The notes beneath the pieces are model-generated. The model was not told where the DNA came from and did no database searches. It worked only from the letters and a program-made list of their open reading frames with translations. Shown here piece by piece: positions 4,226 to 11,436 of a stretch of DNA of 17,872 bases. Position 1 is the stretch's first letter, and every line of letters begins with the position of its first letter. Origin of the DNA: an uncultured Wenzhouxiangella sp. GTDB taxonomy: Bacteria > Pseudomonadota > Gammaproteobacteria > Xanthomonadales > Wenzhouxiangellaceae. The stretch is from the NCBI GenBank assembly GCA_937876395.1, contig CALEIM010000157.1, positions 1 through 17,872 of the forward strand. Reading direction: 5' to 3'. The position numbers and the translations under genes were made by a program.

Positions 4226-6504
4226 TGGAACGATCACGAATCCCACGCTTCTACAAGATGACCGTACCCGAGCGCGTGCGCACGGTGCGCGACCGTGGCC
4301 TGCTCAGCCCGGAAGACTATCGCGAGCTGCAGTCCGGGCGCCACACCCTGTCGGTTCAACTGGCCGACAAGATGATCGAGAACGTCATCGGGGTGATGGG
4401 CCTGCCCGTCGGCCTCGGGCTGAATTTCCTGATCAACGCCCAAGAGTACGTTGTGCCTTTGGTCGTTGAGGAGCCGTCAATTGTGGCCGCGCTGTCATCG
4501 GCGGCCAAGCTGGCCCGCGAGTCGGGCGGGTTTACAGTGGAAAGCTCCGATCCGCTGCTGATCGGCCAGGTGCAGATTGTCGACGTGGCCAATCCGGCCC
4601 GCGCCAAGGCCGCCCTGCTGCAGCGCAAGGATGAAATTCTCAACCTGGCCAACAGCCTGCATCCGAAGATGATTGCCCGCGGCGGCGGCGCGCGTGATCT
4701 GGAGGTGTTCATCCATCCCTCGCAGGGGCCGGGCGGCGATATGGTGGTGGTCCATCTGCTGGTCGATACGCGCGACGCCATGGGTGCCAATCTGGTCAAC
4801 ACCATGTGCGAGGGCGTTGCTTCGCTGGTCGAAACGATTGCCGATGGCCGGGTGTTTTTGCGCATCCTGTCGAATCTGACCGACCGGGCGCTGGTCAAGG
4901 CCCGGATGCGCATCACCGTTGAACAGCTCACCGTCAAGGGCTTTGACGGTGAACAGGTGCGCGACGGCGTCATTGTCGCCAATGATTTTGCCCGCATTGA
5001 TCCGTACCGCGCGGCAACTCACAACAAGGGCATCATGAACGGCATTGACGCCGTTGCGCTGGCGACCGGCAACGACTGGCGCGCCATTGAGGCCGGTGCG
5101 CACGCCTATGCTGCGCGCGGCGGGCGCTATTCAGCCCTGACCCAGTGGTACAAGGGCGATGACGGCGCGCTGATCGGCGAGCTGGAAATGCCGATCAAGG
5201 TCGGCACAGTCGGCGGACCGCTGCAGACCAATCCGACCGTGGCGCTGAACATGCGTCTGCTGGGCGTGAACTCGGCCCGTGAGCTGTCCGAGGTGATGGG
5301 CGCGGTCGGCCTGGCACAGAATTTTTCGGCGATTCGCGCCTTGGTCACCGAGGGTATTCAGCAAGGCCACATGACTCTGCACGCCCGTTCCGTTGCCTCG
5401 GCGGCGGGTACGCCGCCGGAGCTGTTCGACACTGTGGTCGAGCGCCTGATTGCATCGGGCGAGATCAAGATATGGAAGGCTCAGGAGATCGGTGCTGAAG
5501 TCCTGCGGCAAAGCCAACCTGGTCCTTGGTCGCTAGCGGAGCAGCGTTCGTGTGAGCCAGGCTCAGCACTGGAAGGCGAGCAGTTCGGGGCCGGCCACGG
5601 CAAGATCATCCTGCTGGGCGAGCATGCCGTGGTTTATGGTCGGCGCGCCATCGCGGCTCCCATTCCCCTGGCCATCCAGGCGCGCGTCGAGCACGCCCGC
5701 GAAGGGGTGGAGCTGATCATTCCGCGCTGGGGTGTGGAGCAGCGCCTGGATCTTGCCGCGCGCCATTCGCAGTCCTTTGCGCGCTCGCTGGCGCGCGTGC
5801 TGGAAGCCCTGGGCTTAAGCGGACGGGGCATGCGCATCGAGGTTTTTCCGAACGTGCCGCGGGCCATGGGTCTGGGTGGCTCGGCCGCCCTGGCCGTGGC
5901 CGTTATCCGCGCCATGGACGCGCATTTCGCGCTGGATCTGAGCGATGAGCGCATCAACGAGCTGGCCTTCGAGTGTGAAAAGGTGGCCCACGGCACCCCG
6001 TCGGGTATCGACAATACGCTGGCCACCTGGGGAGAGCCGATGTTGTTTCGCAATGGCGAACAGCCGAAGCGTGACATTATCACCCTGGCTGAGCCGCTGC
6101 CCATCGTGATCGGCATGAGCGGTGTGGAAAGCCTCACCGCACGTACGGTAGCCCGGGTACGTGAATCCTGGAAGAAGAATCCGCGCATCTACGAGCGGAT
6201 TTTCGACGAGATCGACACCCTCGCCGGGCACGGCCTCAAGGCGCTGGCCAGCGCCGATTACGAGACCCTGGGCGAACTCATGAACATCTGTCAGGGGCTG
6301 CTTAATGCCATGCAGGTGTCAAGTTGGGAACTCGAAGAGCTGATCCAGATTGCCCGCAATAATGGCGCACTCGGCGCCAAACTGACCGGCGGTGGCGGAG
6401 GTGGTTCGATCATTGCCCTGTGCCCCGAAAACAGCGCCCAGGTCGCGCGCGCAATTCGCGAAGCCGGCTACAACGCATTGGAGGTATCGATCGGTGGCCC
6501 TTGA
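4225..6504 (+). CDS. mvaA-mvaK1: Fusion protein: class II HMG-CoA reductase + mevalonate kinase
   Basis: One uninterrupted 759-residue frame holds two enzymes. Residues 1 to about 430 are a class II HMG-CoA reductase: ENVIG (52-56, catalytic E52), VVEEPSIVAA (80-89), DAMGAN dinucleotide motif (184-189), HNKGIMNGIDAVALATGND (266-284, catalytic K268, N272, D284) and GHMTLHARS (381-389, catalytic His). Residues from about 452 to the end are a mevalonate kinase: GAGHGKIILLGEHAVVYG (455-472), PRAMGLGGSAALAVA (545-559), HGTPSGIDNTLAT (589-601, catalytic D596) and LTGGGGGGSII (720-730). A linker of roughly 20 residues (431-452) has no in-frame ATG, GTG or TTG, so a separate kinase start is unlikely. 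The protein would reduce HMG-CoA to mevalonate (EC 1.1.1.34 or 1.1.1.88; cofactor not decidable by eye) and phosphorylate it (EC 2.7.1.36). All key residues look intact in both halves. The ATG shares a base with the phosphomevalonate kinase stop (TGATG). Confidence 0.93.
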   Translation: MERSRIPRFYKMTVPERVRTVRDRGLLSPEDYRELQSGRHTLSVQLADKMIENVIGVMGLPVGLGLNFLINAQEYVVPLVVEEPSIVAALSSAAKLARESGGFTVESSDPLLIGQVQIVDVANPARAKAALLQRKDEILNLANSLHPKMIARGGGARDLEVFIHPSQGPGGDMVVVHLLVDTRDAMGANLVNTMCEGVASLVETIADGRVFLRILSNLTDRALVKARMRITVEQLTVKGFDGEQVRDGVIVANDFARIDPYRAATHNKGIMNGIDAVALATGNDWRAIEAGAHAYAARGGRYSALTQWYKGDDGALIGELEMPIKVGTVGGPLQTNPTVALNMRLLGVNSARELSEVMGAVGLAQNFSAIRALVTEGIQQGHMTLHARSVASAAGTPPELFDTVVERLIASGEIKIWKAQEIGAEVLRQSQPGPWSLAEQRSCEPGSALEGEQFGAGHGKIILLGEHAVVYGRRAIAAPIPLAIQARVEHAREGVELIIPRWGVEQRLDLAARHSQSFARSLARVLEALGLSGRGMRIEVFPNVPRAMGLGGSAALAVAVIRAMDAHFALDLSDERINELAFECEKVAHGTPSGIDNTLATWGEPMLFRNGEQPKRDIITLAEPLPIVIGMSGVESLTARTVARVRESWKKNPRIYERIFDEIDTLAGHGLKALASADYETLGELMNICQGLLNAMQVSSWELEELIQIARNNGALGAKLTGGGGGGSIIALCPENSAQVARAIREAGYNALEVSIGGP

Positions 6505-6523
6505 ACAGGCGGGTTCGGCACGG

Positions 6524-7081
6524 ATGGTGTCGTCCGAGATGGAAGAATTGATTGTTGTGGATGCCGATGACCGGCCGCTGGGTACTCGCCTGAAGGGCGA
6601 ATGCCACGATGGCGACGGTATTCTGCATCGCGCCTTTTCGCTGTTCCTGTTTGATGCCGCAGGCCGGCTGCTGATTCAGCGTCGTGCTGCCGATAAGCGT
6701 CTGTGGCCACTGTACTGGGCCAATAGCTGCTGCTCGCATCCGCGTGCTGGTGAAGAAACCGACCAGGCGGCCCAGCGTCGACTTGAAGAAGAGCTGGGCG
6801 TTGGCAGCGAGCTGGACTACCTGTACAAGTTTCAGTACCAGGCCAGCTTCGAGGACCAGGGTTCGGAAAATGAGCTGTGTCGGGTTTATATCGGCCGGGT
6901 CAATGCCGATGAGCTTACGCCCAATCCGCTTGAAATTGCCGAGTGGAAATTTCTGTCAGTGCCCGAGGTCGATGCGCTGATCGCGGATGAAAGCGCGGCC
7001 GTAACGCCGTGGTTTCGCATGGAATGGCGCCGTTTGCGCGCCGAGTTCCAGGAACGGATCGAGAGTTTGATCCGCGCGTGA
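6524..7081 (+). CDS. idi: Isopentenyl-diphosphate delta-isomerase, type I (Nudix)
   Basis: A 185-residue Nudix enzyme (EC 5.3.3.2) interconverting IPP and DMAPP. Diagnostic features are LHRAFSLFLFDAAGRLLIQRRA (34-55), the catalytic-cysteine motif WANSCCSHP (65-73, C70 equivalent to E. coli C67) and the Nudix-box-like AAQRRLEEELG (82-92). SENELCRVY (114-122) holds the catalytic Glu, E117, and TPWFRMEW (161-168) completes the pattern. The start is ambiguous. The ATG at 6524, 19 bases after the fusion-gene stop, puts the conserved domain at a normal distance. A GTG at 6494 (overlapping the previous gene) or an ATG at 6539 are alternatives, and the frame is open back to 6392. It is the last gene of the mevalonate operon and is followed by a palindromic hairpin. 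Bacteria using the mevalonate pathway often carry the unrelated type II isomerase, so the type I enzyme here is notable. Confidence 0.93.
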   Translation: MVSSEMEELIVVDADDRPLGTRLKGECHDGDGILHRAFSLFLFDAAGRLLIQRRAADKRLWPLYWANSCCSHPRAGEETDQAAQRRLEEELGVGSELDYLYKFQYQASFEDQGSENELCRVYIGRVNADELTPNPLEIAEWKFLSVPEVDALIADESAAVTPWFRMEWRRLRAEFQERIESLIRA

Positions 7082-7093
7082 TCGGCTGCTGGG

Positions 7094-7113
7094 GGAAGCT
7101 CGGCCGAGCTTCC
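7094..7113. terminator. Convergent hairpin between idi and rho
   Basis: A perfect 20-bp palindrome, arms GGAAGCTCGG and CCGAGCTTCC, lies 12 bases after the idi stop and 7 bases beyond the rho stop. It could end transcripts from both directions or protect their 3' ends. Neither side has a clear T-run, so a classic intrinsic terminator is uncertain. Confidence 0.5.
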
Positions 7114-7120
7114 TTGGCCG

Positions 7121-8377
7121 CTATCGTTTCATGTAGTTGAAAAACTCTTCGTTGGTCTTGGTGACCTTGAGCTTGTCGAGCATGAACTCGATCGCCTGGG
7201 CTTCGTCCATCGGTTGCAGGATGCGGCGCAGGATCCAGGTTTTCTGAAGCTGGTTTTCACCGACCATCAGTTCTTCGCGGCGAGTGCCGGATCGGTTGAT
7301 GTCAATGGCCGGATAAACCCGTTTTTCAGCAATTCGCCGGCTCAGATGGATCTCCATATTGCCGGTGCCCTTGAATTCTTCGTAGATTACCTCGTCCATC
7401 TTCGAGCCGGTGTCGACCAGGGCGGTGGCGATAATCGTCAGGCTGGCGCCGTCTTCGATGTTGCGCGCCGCGCCGAACAGGCGCTTGGGGCGCTGCAGGG
7501 CGTTGGCGTCGACGCCGCCGGTGAGCACCTTGCCTGACGAGGGCACGACGGTGTTGTAGGCGCGTGCCAGGCGGGTAATCGAGTCGAGCAGGATGATGAC
7601 GTGCTTCTTGTGCTCGACCAGGCGCTTGGCGTGTTCGATGACCATGTCTGCGACCTGCACGTGGCGGGTAGCCGGCTCATCGAAGGTTGAGGAAATCACC
7701 TCGGCATCGACGCTGCGCTCCATTTCGGTCACTTCTTCGGGGCGTTCGTCGATCAGCAGGATGATCATGTGGGCTTCCGGGTTGTTGGCCCGGATTGCGG
7801 TGGCGATGTTCTGCAGCATCATGGTCTTGCCGGCCTTGGGCGGGCTGACGATCAGGCCGCGCTGGCCCTTGCCGATCGGAGCGATCAGATCGATGATGCG
7901 TCCGGTGATGTCTTCGGTCGAGCCGTTGCCGCGTTCCAGAACGAACTGTTCGCGCGGAAATTCCGGGGTCAGGTTCTCGAACAGAATCTTGTTCTTGGCC
8001 TCTTCGGGCGGACCGTAGTTGAGGGTCTCGACCTTGAGCAGAGCAAAGTAGCGCTCGGAGGATTTTGGTGGCCGGATCTTGCCGGATATGGTGTCGCCGG
8101 TGCGCAGATTGAAGCGTCGGATCTGCGAAGGTGAGACGTAAATGTCATCTGGGCCGGCCATGTACGAGGCTTCGGATGCCCGGAGGAAGCCGAAGCCGTC
8201 CTGCAGGATCTCGAGCACGCCGTCACCGTAGATGGCTTCTTTTTTCTGGGCCTTGGCCTTGAGAATGGCGAAGATTACGTCGTGTTTGCGCGAACGTCCT
8301 ACGTTCTCGATGCCGAGTTCGTCGGCCATATCGACCAGTTCTTTGGCGGATTTCTTCTTGAGTTCGGTCAGATTCAT
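7121..8377 (-). CDS. rho: Transcription termination factor Rho
   Basis: A 418-residue protein, the same size as E. coli Rho (419) and collinear with it. It has the N-terminal helical domain MNLTELKKKSAKELVDMA (1-18) and the RNA-binding cold-shock-like domain with GDGVLEILQDGFGFLR (51-66) and GPDDIYVSPSQIRRF (75-89). The P-loop is PPKAGKT (179-185), LLIDERPEEVTEM (207-219) follows, and Walker B is IILLDS (261-266). The Q-loop region is VVPSSGKVLTGGVDANAL (277-294) and the C-terminal part has EEFKGTGNMEIHLSRR (333-348). Rho is a hexameric RNA helicase that ends transcription at C-rich rut sites. The ATG at 8377 lacks a strong Shine-Dalgarno sequence. Gene order trxA then rho on one strand, with rhlB divergent, is as in E. 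coli. A 238-base leader separates it from trxA. Confidence 0.98.
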   Translation of the reverse strand: MNLTELKKKSAKELVDMADELGIENVGRSRKHDVIFAILKAKAQKKEAIYGDGVLEILQDGFGFLRASEASYMAGPDDIYVSPSQIRRFNLRTGDTISGKIRPPKSSERYFALLKVETLNYGPPEEAKNKILFENLTPEFPREQFVLERGNGSTEDITGRIIDLIAPIGKGQRGLIVSPPKAGKTMMLQNIATAIRANNPEAHMIILLIDERPEEVTEMERSVDAEVISSTFDEPATRHVQVADMVIEHAKRLVEHKKHVIILLDSITRLARAYNTVVPSSGKVLTGGVDANALQRPKRLFGAARNIEDGASLTIIATALVDTGSKMDEVIYEEFKGTGNMEIHLSRRIAEKRVYPAIDINRSGTRREELMVGENQLQKTWILRRILQPMDEAQAIEFMLDKLKVTKTNEEFFNYMKR

Positions 8378-8502
8378 CAGGTTGTCTGTTCAGAAATGTT
8401 CAGTAAGAGGGCGCCGCGGGCGAACGGGGAAGCTCGCCGGCCGCAACGACCGGAACGGTTTTGATCAGGTTCTATCGCATATTGCCCGGAGGTCCGGGTG
8501 AG

Positions 8503-8531
8503 ATTATGGAAAAGGAGTTGTCGGGCGGTAA
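8503..8531 (-). promoter_or_regulatory. Weak candidate rho promoter
   Basis: On the minus strand, CATAAT (8508-8503) lies 17 bases after TTACCG (8531-8526). The -10 matches the consensus at 5 of 6 positions but the -35 at only 3. A start near 8496 would give rho a leader of about 120 bases. That leader is C-rich on the minus strand around 8400-8460, as expected for the Rho-dependent autoregulation known in E. coli. Confidence 0.25.
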
Positions 8532-8539
8532 GGCCCGAC
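8520..8539 (-). terminator. Hairpin in the trxA-rho intergenic region (terminator or attenuator)
   Basis: On the minus strand a 7-bp stem, GTCGGGC with GCCCGAC and a six-base loop, is followed by AACTCCTTTTCC. The T-rich tail is short. It may end trxA transcripts or attenuate read-through into rho. It overlaps the weak rho promoter candidate. Confidence 0.45.
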
Positions 8540-8578
8540 GGAAAACAAACTTAGCACCATTTGGCCGCGGAGTCCAGT

Positions 8579-8602
8579 CGCCCTGGGCAAATAGCCCGGG
8601 CG
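8579..8602 (-). terminator. Hairpin just after trxA
   Basis: Arms CGCCC/GGGCG and GGGC/GCCC form a 9-bp stem with one bulged base and loop AAATA (plus-strand sense). It lies 13 bases beyond the trxA stop. No T-run follows on the minus strand, so it may protect the 3' end rather than terminate. Confidence 0.4.
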
Positions 8603-8615
8603 AGGTCGCGGCGCA

Positions 8616-8948
8616 TCAGCTTGCGATGGTCTCGTCGATGAAGGACTTCAGCGCGGACTTGGTCATGGCGCCGACCTTGGTCGCCTGGTGCTCACCATTT
8701 TCAAAGATCATCAGGGTCGGAATGCCGCGAATCTTGTAGCGGCTGGTCACCTGCTGGTTCTGATCGATGTTGAGCTTGGCAATCGTGATCTGATCGCCAT
8801 ACTCGCCAGCCAGTTCGTCGAGTAGCGGCGCGATCATTTTGCACGGACCGCACCATTCGGCCCAGTAATCGACCAGAACGGGTCCGCTGGCCTTGAGAAC
8901 GGTGGTTTCGAAGTCGCTGTCAGTGACGTGGGTAATGTTGTTGCTCAC
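8616..8948 (-). CDS. trxA: Thioredoxin 1 (TrxA)
   Basis: A 110-residue thioredoxin (E. coli TrxA has 109) with redox motif WCGPC at 32-36, buried Asp27 in LVDYWAEW, and the cis-proline GIPTLMIF at 75-82. KVGAMTKSAL follows near the C-terminus. It is a cytoplasmic disulfide reductant kept reduced by thioredoxin reductase. I chose the GTG at 8948: the family N-terminus (ITHVTDSDFE) follows directly, and AGGAG stands about ten bases upstream on the minus strand. The frame is open to an ATG at 9002, but those 18 extra residues cover the ribosome binding site and have no family similarity. It is transcribed toward rho and is divergent from rhlB, a conserved gammaproteobacterial layout. Two hairpins separate it from rho, so co-transcription is possible but probably attenuated. 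Confidence 0.96.
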   Translation of the reverse strand: MSNNITHVTDSDFETTVLKASGPVLVDYWAEWCGPCKMIAPLLDELAGEYGDQITIAKLNIDQNQQVTSRYKIRGIPTLMIFENGEHQATKVGAMTKSALKSFIDETIAS

Positions 8949-9020
8949 GGGTTTCCAAGCTCCTGAGAAAATCGGATGGGAAGGCGATTTGCAACCATAC
9001 ACAGCAGGCGGGCACTTTTG

Positions 9021-9035
9021 CCAATATACTATGCC
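9021..9035. promoter_or_regulatory. AT-rich island with -10-like elements between trxA and rhlB
   Basis: In the 239-base divergent trxA-rhlB gap, the only promoter-like signal is this island. TATACT (9025-9030, plus) would serve rhlB, and overlapping TAGTAT/TATATT on the minus strand would serve trxA. Neither has a good -35 at normal spacing, so this is suggestive only. I see nothing else in the gap. Confidence 0.3.
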
Positions 9036-9187
9036 ACGCTCGCCTGTGTGCTGACCCGTCGCTGAACGTCTGTATCGACAGGGTCCGGTCGCTGCAATTC
9101 ATCTGCTGAAGACGCGCTGCGCGTAGATCATTCAACGCTTCCCTAGTTCAAGGCGCCCCGACTTAAATTCAAGGACTACACGATTCC

Positions 9188-10477
9188 GTGACCGATGAGA
9201 CTGGCGCCGAACAGGTGCTGACCAAAACCCGCTTCGATTCGTTCGAGCTGCATCCCGATATCCAGCGCGGCCTCGCCGAGGCTGGCTTTGAATACTGTAC
9301 CCCGATCCAGGAGCTGACCCTGCCGCTGGCCCTGGAGGGCCGTGATGTGGCCGGCCAGGCGCGCACCGGCACCGGCAAGACCGCCGCGTTTCTGCTCGCC
9401 GTGTTTCACAAGCTGCTGTCGGCCGATTCGGTCGGCCCCGGCCCGAATCCGCGCTCGATCATCATCGCGCCGACGCGCGAACTGGCGATCCAGATTCATC
9501 GCGATGCCGAGCTGCTCGGCCGGCATACCGGCCTGCGTTCGGTGCTGACCTACGGCGGCGTCGACTACGGCAAGCAGCGCGACCAGATTGCCGCCGGAGT
9601 TGACATACTGATCGGCACGCCCGGACGTCTGATCGACTATCTCAAGCAGGGCGTTTACAACCTGAAGGTGATTGAGGTGGTCGTGCTCGACGAGGCCGAC
9701 CGGATGTTCGATCTCGGTTTTATCTCCGATATTCGCTATCTGTTTCGCAGAATGCCGTCGGTCGACCAGCGCCAGACCCTGATGTTCTCGGCGACCTTCC
9801 CGCTCAAGGTCACCGAACTGGCCTATGAGCACATGAAAGATGCCCAGACCATGCGCTTCGAAGAAGAGCAGATCACCAGCGAGCGGGTTCGCCAGAGCGT
9901 CTACTATCCGGCCAATCATGAAAAGTTACCGCTTTTGGTCAAGCTGCTGAACGACATGCAGGACGGTCATGTGATGGTGTTTGTCAATACCCGCCATCAA
10001 ACCGACCGGGTAGCGCGCACCCTAAAGGCCAATGAAATCAACGTCGGCATGCTGGCCGGCAGCGTTCCGCAGCGCCAGCGACAGAGCCTGCTCAAGCGCT
10101 TTCACGACGGTGAAATTGATGTTTTGGTGGCCACTGATGTGGCTGCCCGCGGGCTGCACATCCCCGATGTCAGCCACGTTATCAACTATGACCTGCCGCA
10201 GGATGCGGCCGACTACGTGCATCGCATCGGTCGGACCGCCCGCCTCGGCGCCACCGGCGAAGCGATCAGCTTTGCCTGCGAAGACTACGCCTTCCACCTG
10301 CCTGAAATCGAGGAATACATCGAAATGTCGCTGCCGGTGGAGTCGCATGATCCCGATGAGCTTCCCCGGCTTGAACGGCCCGCGCCGCGCAAGAGTGACG
10401 GTGAGCGCAAGACCGGTCGTCGCGGCGGCGGCGGCGGTCGTGGCCGGCGCGGCGGTGGTTCGCGATCCTCTCGGTAG
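9188..10477 (+). CDS. rhlB: DEAD-box ATP-dependent RNA helicase RhlB
   Basis: A 429-residue DEAD-box helicase with the full motif set. These are the Q-motif (CTPIQ, 37-41), ARTGTGKT (58-65), PTRELA (95-100), GTPGRL (143-148), DEAD (168-171), SAT (201-203), VFVNT (264-268), ATDVAARGLHI (315-325) and HRIGRTAR (345-352). FDLGFISDIRYLFRRMP (174-190) closely matches the RhlB-specific segment. The C-terminal tail from about 400 is basic and glycine-rich (RRGGGGGRGRRGGGSRSSR), typical of RNA-binding tails. In the known family RhlB partners RNase E in the degradosome. The start is the GTG at 9188, with AAGGA twelve bases upstream; the next in-frame candidate is a GTG at codon 10. Its placement divergent from trxA-rho, as in E. 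coli, supports RhlB over other DEAD-box paralogues. Confidence 0.95.
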   Translation: MTDETGAEQVLTKTRFDSFELHPDIQRGLAEAGFEYCTPIQELTLPLALEGRDVAGQARTGTGKTAAFLLAVFHKLLSADSVGPGPNPRSIIIAPTRELAIQIHRDAELLGRHTGLRSVLTYGGVDYGKQRDQIAAGVDILIGTPGRLIDYLKQGVYNLKVIEVVVLDEADRMFDLGFISDIRYLFRRMPSVDQRQTLMFSATFPLKVTELAYEHMKDAQTMRFEEEQITSERVRQSVYYPANHEKLPLLVKLLNDMQDGHVMVFVNTRHQTDRVARTLKANEINVGMLAGSVPQRQRQSLLKRFHDGEIDVLVATDVAARGLHIPDVSHVINYDLPQDAADYVHRIGRTARLGATGEAISFACEDYAFHLPEIEEYIEMSLPVESHDPDELPRLERPAPRKSDGERKTGRRGGGGGRGRRGGGSRSSR

Positions 10478-10557
10478 CTGCCGCGTCCCGCCAGACCCGT
10501 AGCGCGGCTGGTGTGTGCTAATCTCCGCCTGATGTACCCCCCGGAGTCGCGCTGTTC

Positions 10558-11436
10558 GTGTCTGCCATGATTTCGCCTGCCTGGTCGTCGCGCGTGGCCT
10601 TGCTGGCCGGGGCGCTGCTGGCCATCGTCGTGGCCTGGCTTCTGGTCCGGATGCTGTGGTTGCTGATTGGCGGCGTTGAGGTGGAATCGGCTCCGGCGCT
10701 TGCGGTGCCGCAGTTGCCCCAGGTCAGCGAGACCGGCGGTGAGTTTTCCTGGAACCTGTTTGGCGCCGCGGCCGCGCGCCGGCCGGTGGCCCGGTTGATG
10801 CCGGTCGCCGACAGCCGCTTGCGCCTGAAGGGTGTACTGGCCGGTGAGGAAGGCTACGCCATTATCGACGCCGCGGGCGGCGGAGACGATGTCTATCGCG
10901 TCGGTGATTCGCTGCCCGGCGGAGGCGAGATCGAAGTGATCGAGTCTCGCCAGGTCATCATGATTCGCAACGGCCAGCGTCAGGCCCTGACGCTTGAAGT
11001 CGATGGCGGGGGCGCACACGTGAGCGTTGCCGCGCCATCGGCCAACGAGTCAGCGGCGCGCCCGCATCTGCCCGGCGTGCGCGGATTCGACGCACAACCC
11101 GGTGCCAGTATCGCTTCACTGCCGGAGTCGGTTCGGGCGCTGGGGCTCAATGCCGGCGATCTGGGAACGGCCATTTCGGCCATGCCGGTGGCCGGCGGCG
11201 GCTTCCGGGTCCGCCCGGGACGCAATGCGCAGCTGTTTTCCGATCTGGGCCTGCAGGTCAATGACGTGGTTGTGGCCGTCAACGGCCAGCCGCTGGAGTC
11301 GGCCCAGGCCGTTCAGGGACTGTTTTCCGAGGTCATGGCGCGTGGCGAGGTGGCCATCACGGTGCGTCGTGGCGAGCGTGAGATGACGTTACGGCCTGAC
11401 CTCGAACACCTAATGAGGAGTCTGCAAGGACCATGA
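10558..11436 (+). CDS. gspC: Type II secretion system protein GspC
   Basis: A 292-residue inner-membrane clamp protein of the type II secretion system. It has a short cytoplasmic start, one transmembrane helix at about 14-38 (VALLAGALLAIVVAWLLVRM and following), and the WNLFG segment (65-69) usual just before the HR domain. The homology-region domain covers about 85-148 (LRLKGVLAGEEGYAIIDAAG, then VYRVGDSLPGGGEIEVI). A C-terminal PDZ domain spans about 205-282 (FRVRPGRNAQLFSDLGLQVNDVVVAVNG, split here by eye). The HR domain is known to contact the secretin GspD. The GTG at 10558 has CCGGAG about twelve bases upstream; an in-frame ATG at 10567 is an alternative. An extended -10-like TGCTAAT (about 10516-10522) in the 80-base gap after rhlB may be the operon promoter. 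The gene ends in an ATGA overlap with gspD. Confidence 0.9.
   Translation: MSAMISPAWSSRVALLAGALLAIVVAWLLVRMLWLLIGGVEVESAPALAVPQLPQVSETGGEFSWNLFGAAAARRPVARLMPVADSRLRLKGVLAGEEGYAIIDAAGGGDDVYRVGDSLPGGGEIEVIESRQVIMIRNGQRQALTLEVDGGGAHVSVAAPSANESAARPHLPGVRGFDAQPGASIASLPESVRALGLNAGDLGTAISAMPVAGGGFRVRPGRNAQLFSDLGLQVNDVVVAVNGQPLESAQAVQGLFSEVMARGEVAITVRRGEREMTLRPDLEHLMRSLQGP

Noticed and set aside
5500..5600. Separate mevalonate kinase gene beginning in the linker
   Set aside because: No in-frame ATG, GTG or TTG occurs there. A GTG at 5552 is out of frame with the kinase.
6392..6523. N-terminal extension of the IPP isomerase into the fusion gene
   Set aside because: It overlaps the conserved mevalonate kinase C-terminus and adds about 44 residues absent from type I isomerases.
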